NCBI GenBank assembly: GCA_963834705.1
Contig: CAWICV010000006.1
Span: 124,001-188,000, forward strand
Direction of reading: 5' to 3'
Origin: RYN-230 sp963834705
GTDB lineage: Bacteria > Actinomycetota > Actinomycetes > Streptosporangiales > Streptosporangiaceae
Length of the DNA: 64,000 bases
Part shown: one piece after another, positions 59,424 through 64,000 of the stretch
Position numbering within the stretch: position 1 is the first letter of the stretch
Layout: each line of letters begins with the position of its first letter
Notes under the pieces: model-generated
Told to the model about the DNA's origin: nothing
The model's database searches: none
What the model saw: the letters and a program-made list of their open reading frames with translations, nothing else
Position numbers and translations under genes: made by a program

Positions 59424-60848
59424 CTACCACAGCGGTGGGTGACGGTCCTTCCATGGCCGGGCCGACTCGAGCTGAGCGGACAGCGAGATCAGCGTGCCCT
59501 CCGCGCCCATCCGGCCGGCCAGCATGACACCGATCGGCAGCCCGGCCGGGTTCCAGTACAGCGGCACGTTCACCGCTGGCTGCCCGGACACGTTGAAGGT
59601 GGCCGCGAACGGGGCGAACCGCTTCTGCCGCTCGAAGTTCTCCGCCGGTGGGACCTCCTCGAAGTAGCCGACCGGGACCGGCGGCGCGGCCAGCGTCGGG
59701 GTCAGCACGGCGTCGAAGCCGTTCAGCACGGCCATCGCGGCCCGCACCATGAACTGCAGGTAGCCCTGGGCCTGGATGAGCTGCTCGGCGTTCACCTCGC
59801 GGCCCCGTTCACGCATGTACTGGGTGAACGGCCGGAGTTGCTGCTCCTGGTCCGGGCCTACCGGGGCCAGCGTGGCGTGCGCGTACCACAGCGCCTCGAA
59901 CGGCGGCACCAGGTCCGGGCCGAACGGCGAGTCCAGCTCCACCACCTCATGACCCAGGCTGGCCAGCAGTTCGCTGGCGTCCTGGTAGGCGGCGGCACAG
60001 TCCGGGTGCACCGTGCCGTCCCCGATCGGGTGGCGCATCGTCCGGCCGATCCGCAGCCGGCCCGGCGGCCGGGACGCGTAACCCAGGAAGGTCTCCCCGG
60101 GCGGCAGCGGCGGCAGGGTGTACATGTCCCCCGGCTGGTTGCCGGTCATCACGTCGAGCAGCAGCGCCGCGTCGGCCACGGTGCGGGCGATCGGGCCGTC
60201 GGTGCCCAGCCCGAACAGGTCCGGCACCAGCGGCGCGCCGGAGATCCGGCCGCGGGTCGGCTTGATCCCGAACAGGCCGCAGACGCTGGCCGGGATCCGG
60301 ATCGAGCCGCCGCCGTCGCTGCCCTGGGCGGCCGGGGCCAGGCCGGCCGCGACCGCCGCGGCCGCGCCGCCGCTCGACCCGCCCGCCGACCGGTTCAGGT
60401 CCCATGGGGTCCGGGCGGGCGGCCCGACCTCGGTCTCGGTGTAGCAGGGCAGGCCGAACTCCGGGGTGGCCGTCTTGCCGGTGAGCACCGACCCGGCCGC
60501 CCGGAGCGCCGCCGAGACGTGGTCGTCCATGTCCGGAACATTGTCGGCGTACACGGCCGAGCCGAGCGTCTGCCGCACCCCGGCCACCATGTTCAGGTCC
60601 TTGATCGGGATGGGCACGCCGGTCAGCAGGGGCAGCGCGGCCGGGTCATCAGTCCGGGCCACTGCCTTCTCGGCCGCGGCCGCCTGCTCGCTGGCCAGTT
60701 CCGCGGTGATGGTGAAGAACGCCCCGACGGTGGCGTTCAGCCGGTCTATCCGGTCCAGGTAGTGCGCGGTGATCTGCACGGGAGACAGCTCACGGCGGCG
60801 GATCGCGGTGGCCAGTTCGGCCAGGGTGAGATCATGAATCTCGGTCAC
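59424..60848 (-). CDS. Amidase signature family hydrolase
   Basis: 474 aa from GTG 60848 (GTG 60857 also possible). Ser-cisSer-Lys triad: Lys in GVPIPIKDLN, cis-Ser in GGSSGGAAAAVAAGLAP, nucleophile Ser in DGGGSIRIPAS. Full length for the family. It hydrolyses a small amide; the exact substrate cannot be called. It is first in the operon with the penicillin acylase gene and diverges from the NERD gene with a 117-bp gap. Confidence 0.92.
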   Translation of the reverse strand: MTEIHDLTLAELATAIRRRELSPVQITAHYLDRIDRLNATVGAFFTITAELASEQAAAAEKAVARTDDPAALPLLTGVPIPIKDLNMVAGVRQTLGSAVYADNVPDMDDHVSAALRAAGSVLTGKTATPEFGLPCYTETEVGPPARTPWDLNRSAGGSSGGAAAAVAAGLAPAAQGSDGGGSIRIPASVCGLFGIKPTRGRISGAPLVPDLFGLGTDGPIARTVADAALLLDVMTGNQPGDMYTLPPLPPGETFLGYASRPPGRLRIGRTMRHPIGDGTVHPDCAAAYQDASELLASLGHEVVELDSPFGPDLVPPFEALWYAHATLAPVGPDQEQQLRPFTQYMRERGREVNAEQLIQAQGYLQFMVRAAMAVLNGFDAVLTPTLAAPPVPVGYFEEVPPAENFERQKRFAPFAATFNVSGQPAVNVPLYWNPAGLPIGVMLAGRMGAEGTLISLSAQLESARPWKDRHPPLW

Positions 60849-60965
60849 GATCCGCACCGTAGCCGGGATGGCCGCAGCGGTCCAGAAGCGGCCACCCCGC
60901 CCGCTACCTGCGTGTCACGCCTTGTTTCCGAGCCGCCACGCACTGCTTCGGTTACGCTCGGTACC

Positions 60966-61844
60966 GTGGATGAGCCGTCCCCGCCCGGCCCCATGGGCCC
61001 AGCCGAGCCACTGGGCGCGGCCGGCCCACGGGGCGCGGCCGGCCCACGGGACACCGCCGGTCCGCTGGATGTGGCTGGCCTGGTCGTCCCGGGCCCGGCT
61101 GGCGCGGCTGGCGACCGGCCCGCCACCGACCAGATGCCCCGCCCCAGGACCGCGCTGGCCAGCCTGATGGCCGACCCACGAATGCCGATCTGGATCCGCC
61201 GGGTGGTGCTGGCCGCCGCCGCGGGCACGGTGACCGGCGTGCTGCTCGACTGGCGGTTCGGGCTGACCGCGGCGGTGGTGCTGGCCATCCTGGACACCGT
61301 GCACCGGTCGCGGACCACCGCGGTGATCCCGGCCGCGGGCCGGGTCACCTCGGCGCAGCGGCGCACCCGGCGGCGGCTGCGCCGGCTGTCCCACGCGAAC
61401 CACCGGACGCTGCACAGCCGGGCCGTGCCCGGCAGCAACTGCATCATCGACCACCTGGTGATCAGCCCGGCCGGGGTGTTCGCGGTCAACTCGGAACGCT
61501 GGGACCGGCGGCTGCCGGTGCGGGCCACCCAGGGCGGCCAGTTGTTCCACGGCCCGTACAGCCGGACCGGGCGGCTCAAGCACGCGCAGCTGGAAGCGAC
61601 TGAGGCGGCCCGGCTGATCAGCGCGGACCTGGGCCGCACGGTGCAGGTCCGGCCGGCCATGGTGATCTACGGGCCGACCGTGCCGTGGACGGTGGCCCGG
61701 ATCAGCGGGGTCAACGTGTTCAGCGGCCGACGGCTGCGCCGGTACCTGCGGGCCCAGGCCCGGGCCAACCGGGCCCAGCGGCTGGAGCGGCCGGACGTGC
61801 AGCGCATCGCGGCCGCCGCCGAGCGCGCCCTCCCCCGCCGCTAA
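60966..61844 (+). CDS. NERD (nuclease-related) domain protein
   Basis: 292 aa from GTG 60966. The first 60 residues are Pro/Gly/Ala-rich with PRGAAG repeats. Two short hydrophobic helices follow (VVLAAAAGTVTGVLL, FGLTAAVVLAILDTV). A NERD-type region comes next: VPGSNCIIDHLVISPAGVFAVNSERWDRRLP with the I-DHLV-S-GVF pattern; the usual ExK-like Lys reads Glu-Arg. Function of membrane NERD proteins is unknown; some may act on DNA. Starts upstream are not supported. Confidence 0.8.
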   Translation: MDEPSPPGPMGPAEPLGAAGPRGAAGPRDTAGPLDVAGLVVPGPAGAAGDRPATDQMPRPRTALASLMADPRMPIWIRRVVLAAAAGTVTGVLLDWRFGLTAAVVLAILDTVHRSRTTAVIPAAGRVTSAQRRTRRRLRRLSHANHRTLHSRAVPGSNCIIDHLVISPAGVFAVNSERWDRRLPVRATQGGQLFHGPYSRTGRLKHAQLEATEAARLISADLGRTVQVRPAMVIYGPTVPWTVARISGVNVFSGRRLRRYLRAQARANRAQRLERPDVQRIAAAAERALPRR

Positions 61845-61868
61845 CCGCCGCGCCCGCACCGTCCCGCG

Positions 61869-61927
61869 AGTTGTTGATGTTGGAATTACGCACCCTCACG
61901 GGTACCTAATTCCAACAATCAACAACT
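61869..61927. terminator. AT-rich 20-bp near-perfect hairpin after the NERD gene
   Basis: AGTTGTTGATGTTGGAATTA (61869-61888) pairs with 61907-61927 with one bulged A; loop 18 nt. It is far more AT-rich than the surroundings. It may terminate the NERD transcript and could be a dispersed repeat. Confidence 0.65.
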
Positions 61928-62046
61928 GGCCTGTGACCGGTGAGACTGCTGAGGCATGTGAAGCTTCCCATCGGCCCGGCGCCCTCGCCAGGCAGTCCGG
62001 CCCAGCCCGGGTTGGCGGAGCGCCGCCTGTTCCGCGGGAGCTGGAA

Positions 62047-62096
62047 CGTGATCATGGGTTTGGTGCCGTCCTAGCGGCAGTTATCCCATGATCACG
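62047..62096. repeat. Two-tier hairpin upstream of ilvD
   Basis: Outer stem CGTGATCATGGG/CCCATGATCACG (62047-62058, 62085-62096) and inner stem TGCCG/CGGCA with loop TCCTAG. It lies 70 bp before ilvD and may be a REP-type element or a leader structure. The gap 61845-62165 holds this, the hairpin at 61869 and no gene. Confidence 0.65.
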
Positions 62097-62165
62097 ATCT
62101 GAAGACCGGGACACGCCTGGCGCCGGTACGCTGGAGCACCTATACACCCTTGAGGGGAGCAGGTC

Positions 62166-64000
62166 ATGCCACCGCTTCGGTCCCGGACGGTCACCCACGG
62201 CAGGAACATGGCCGGGGCGCGCGCCCTGCTGCGGGCCACCGGGGTAGCCCGGGAGGACATCGGCAAGCCGATCGTGGCCGTGGCCAACAGCTTCACCGAG
62301 TTCGTCCCGGGGCACGTGCACCTGCGCGAAGTCGGCCAGGTGGTGGCGGCCGCGGTCAAGCAGGCCGGGGCGGTGCCGCGCGAGTTCAACACGATCGCGG
62401 TGGACGACGGCATCGCGATGGGGCACGGCGGCATGCTCTACTCGCTGCCCAGCCGCGAGCTGATCGCCGACTCGGTCGAGTACATGGTCAACGCGCACTG
62501 CGCCGACGCGCTGGTCTGCGTGTCCAACTGTGACAAGATCACCCCCGGCATGCTGATGGCGGCGCTGCGGCTGAACATCCCCACCGTGTTCGTGTCCGGC
62601 GGCCCGATGGAGGCCGGCCGGATCCGCCCCGGCGAGGTGACCGAGTCCGGCGACCCGGAGAAGCTGGACCTGATCAACCCGATGATCGCGTCGGCCGACC
62701 CGAGCGTGTCCGACGAGCAGCTCGCGCTGATGGAAGAGAACGCCTGCCCCACCTGCGGGTCGTGCTCCGGGATGTTCACCGCCAACTCGATGAACTGCCT
62801 GACCGAGGCGATCGGGCTGGCGCTGCCCGGCAACGGCACCACGCTGGCCACGCACACCGCGCGGCGCGAGCTGTTCGAGAAGGCGGGCGCGCTGGCCGTC
62901 GAGCTGGCGCAGCGGTACTACCAGGACGGCGACGAGTCGGTGCTGCCCCGGTCCATCGCCACCCGGGACGCGTTCGAGAACGCGATGGCGCTGGACGTGG
63001 CCATGGGCGGGTCAACGAACACGATCCTGCACCTGCTGGCCGCGGCGCACGAAGCGCGGGTCGGCTTCGGGCTCAAGGAGATCGACGAGCTGTCCCGCCG
63101 GGTGCCCTGCCTGTGCAAGGTCGCGCCGAGCAGCGACCGCTACCACGTCGAGGACGTGCACCGGGCCGGCGGCATCCCGGCCATCCTGGGCGAGCTGGAC
63201 CGGGCCGGCCTGCTCAACCCGCAGGTGCACTCGGTGCACAGCGGCTCGCTGCGCGAGTTCCTGGACACCTGGGACCTGCGTTCGCCAACCGCCAGCGAGG
63301 AGGCGGCCGAGCTGTTCCACGCCGCACCCGGCGGGGTGCGCACCACCCGGCCGTTCTCGCAGGCGTCCCGGTGGACCACCCTGGACCTGGACCGGGAGGC
63401 CGGCTGCATCCGGGACCAGCCGCACGCCTACACCCAGGACGGCGGGCTGGCCGTGCTGTACGGCAACCTGGCCCCGGAGGGTGCCATCGTCAAGACGGCC
63501 GGCGTGCCCGAGGAACTATGGCGGTTCACCGGGCCGGCCAAGGTGTTCGAGAGCCAGGAAGCCGCGGTCGAGGGCATCCTGGGTGGCCGGGTCGAGGCCG
63601 GTGATGTGGTGGTCATCAGGTACGAGGGACCGAGCGGCGGGCCGGGCATGCAGGAGATGCTGTACCCGACCAGCTTCCTCAAGGGCAAGGGCCTGGGCCG
63701 GGCCTGCGCGCTGATCACCGACGGCCGGTTCTCCGGCGGCACGTCCGGGCTGTCCATCTGCCACGTCGCCCCGGAGGCGGCGGCCGGCGGGGCAATCGCG
63801 CTGGTCCAGGACGGCGACCAGATCGAGATCGACATCCCGGCCCGCTCACTGGAACTGGCCGTCCCGGAGGCCGAACTGCGCGCCCGGCGGGACCAGATCC
63901 TGGCCGCGCTGGGCAGCTACCGGGCCGCGGACCGGGACCGCCCGGTGAGCGAGGCGCTGCGGGTTTACGCGGCGCTGGCTACCTCGGCCTCGACCGGAGC
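62166..64000 (+). CDS. ilvD: Dihydroxy-acid dehydratase (partial, 3' end outside window)
   Basis: 611 residues present of a usual 612-620. Dehydrates dihydroxy acids in valine, isoleucine and leucine synthesis with an Fe-S cluster. Cluster Cys residues occur in VSNCDKITPGM and ENACPTCGSCSGMFTANSMNC; AMGGSTNTILHLLA, GPSGGPGMQEML and ITDGRFSGGTSGLSICHVAPEA are diagnostic. GAGGGGAGCAGG precedes ATG 62166. The stop must lie just past the window. Confidence 0.97.
   Translation, partial: MPPLRSRTVTHGRNMAGARALLRATGVAREDIGKPIVAVANSFTEFVPGHVHLREVGQVVAAAVKQAGAVPREFNTIAVDDGIAMGHGGMLYSLPSRELIADSVEYMVNAHCADALVCVSNCDKITPGMLMAALRLNIPTVFVSGGPMEAGRIRPGEVTESGDPEKLDLINPMIASADPSVSDEQLALMEENACPTCGSCSGMFTANSMNCLTEAIGLALPGNGTTLATHTARRELFEKAGALAVELAQRYYQDGDESVLPRSIATRDAFENAMALDVAMGGSTNTILHLLAAAHEARVGFGLKEIDELSRRVPCLCKVAPSSDRYHVEDVHRAGGIPAILGELDRAGLLNPQVHSVHSGSLREFLDTWDLRSPTASEEAAELFHAAPGGVRTTRPFSQASRWTTLDLDREAGCIRDQPHAYTQDGGLAVLYGNLAPEGAIVKTAGVPEELWRFTGPAKVFESQEAAVEGILGGRVEAGDVVVIRYEGPSGGPGMQEMLYPTSFLKGKGLGRACALITDGRFSGGTSGLSICHVAPEAAAGGAIALVQDGDQIEIDIPARSLELAVPEAELRARRDQILAALGSYRAADRDRPVSEALRVYAALATSASTG

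Noticed and set aside
60858..60965. Long + strand reading frame joining 59388 to the NERD gene
   Set aside because: The part before 60966 is antisense to the amidase gene; only the NERD portion has a domain and coding bias.

Overview
The window is 64 kb of very GC-rich DNA (third codon positions almost all G or C) with short operons, GTG starts, ATGA/GTGA stop-start overlaps and purine-rich ribosome sites. A complete conservon (cvnABCD), a hopanoid locus, an Rv2466c-like mycothiol-type DsbA protein and two SpoIIE-type phosphatases point to a filamentous or soil actinomycete. The genus cannot be fixed by reading alone. I see no rRNA, tRNA, CRISPR array, prophage or intact insertion sequence.

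Layout. (1) 0-0.75 kb: a partial SDR dehydrogenase with a KstR-like palindrome upstream. (2) 0.9-15.2 kb: a sugar-salvage cluster. On the minus strand lie a PfkB kinase, a frameshifted GH4 6-phospho-glycosidase, a ROK repressor and a NodB deacetylase. On the plus strand lie a ROK kinase, an Opp/Dpp-type ABC importer (SBP, two permeases, two ATPases), a second GH4 enzyme and a BadF-type amino-sugar kinase. A perfect palindrome sits between the two arms. (3) 15.2-19.2 kb: D-aminoacylase, SRPBCC protein with an ArsR-type regulator, GNAT. (4) 19.3-21.6 kb: two tandem paralogous secreted proteins of unknown function, one frameshifted, sharing a leader block and hairpin terminators. (5) 21.6-32.8 kb: HpnB glycosyltransferase, flotillin with a small NfeD-like partner, maleylpyruvate-isomerase-like protein, ribokinase, a multidomain SpoIIE phosphatase, a MacB-type ABC exporter, a PMT-like glycosyltransferase. 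(6) 33-41.9 kb: a minus-strand hopanoid operon hpnC-hpnD-hpnE-prenyl synthase-shc-(hpnG::ispH fusion)-hpnH. (7) 41.9-43.2 kb: about 1.2 kb without a gene. (8) 43.2-47.4 kb: the conservon. (9) 47.4-64 kb: mostly housekeeping genes (SpoIIE phosphatase, Eis-like GNAT, RpiB, DsbA-like, PepN, MalQ, penicillin acylase, amidase, NERD protein, partial IlvD).

How it works together. In the first cluster, sugars or glycopeptides would enter by the Opp-type importer, be phosphorylated in the cytoplasm by the BadF, ROK or PfkB kinases, and be cut by the NAD-dependent GH4 enzymes. No PTS is present, so this would be an import-then-phosphorylate route to GH4 substrates. The hopanoid operon encodes the path from prenyl diphosphates through presqualene and hydroxysqualene to squalene, hopene, adenosylhopane and ribosylhopane, with the isoprenoid supply enzyme IspH fused to the nucleoside phosphorylase.

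Unusual features are mostly repeats: an (AGC)16 tract inside an 11-bp inverted repeat with a relative 17 kb away; a 70-nt exact tandem duplication; a related GC-rich hairpin sequence lying in frame inside malQ; a pepN/malQ terminator with four tandem copies of one stem arm; and many in-frame minisatellites at gene ends. Two genes carry apparent single-base deletions that could be real or sequencing errors.
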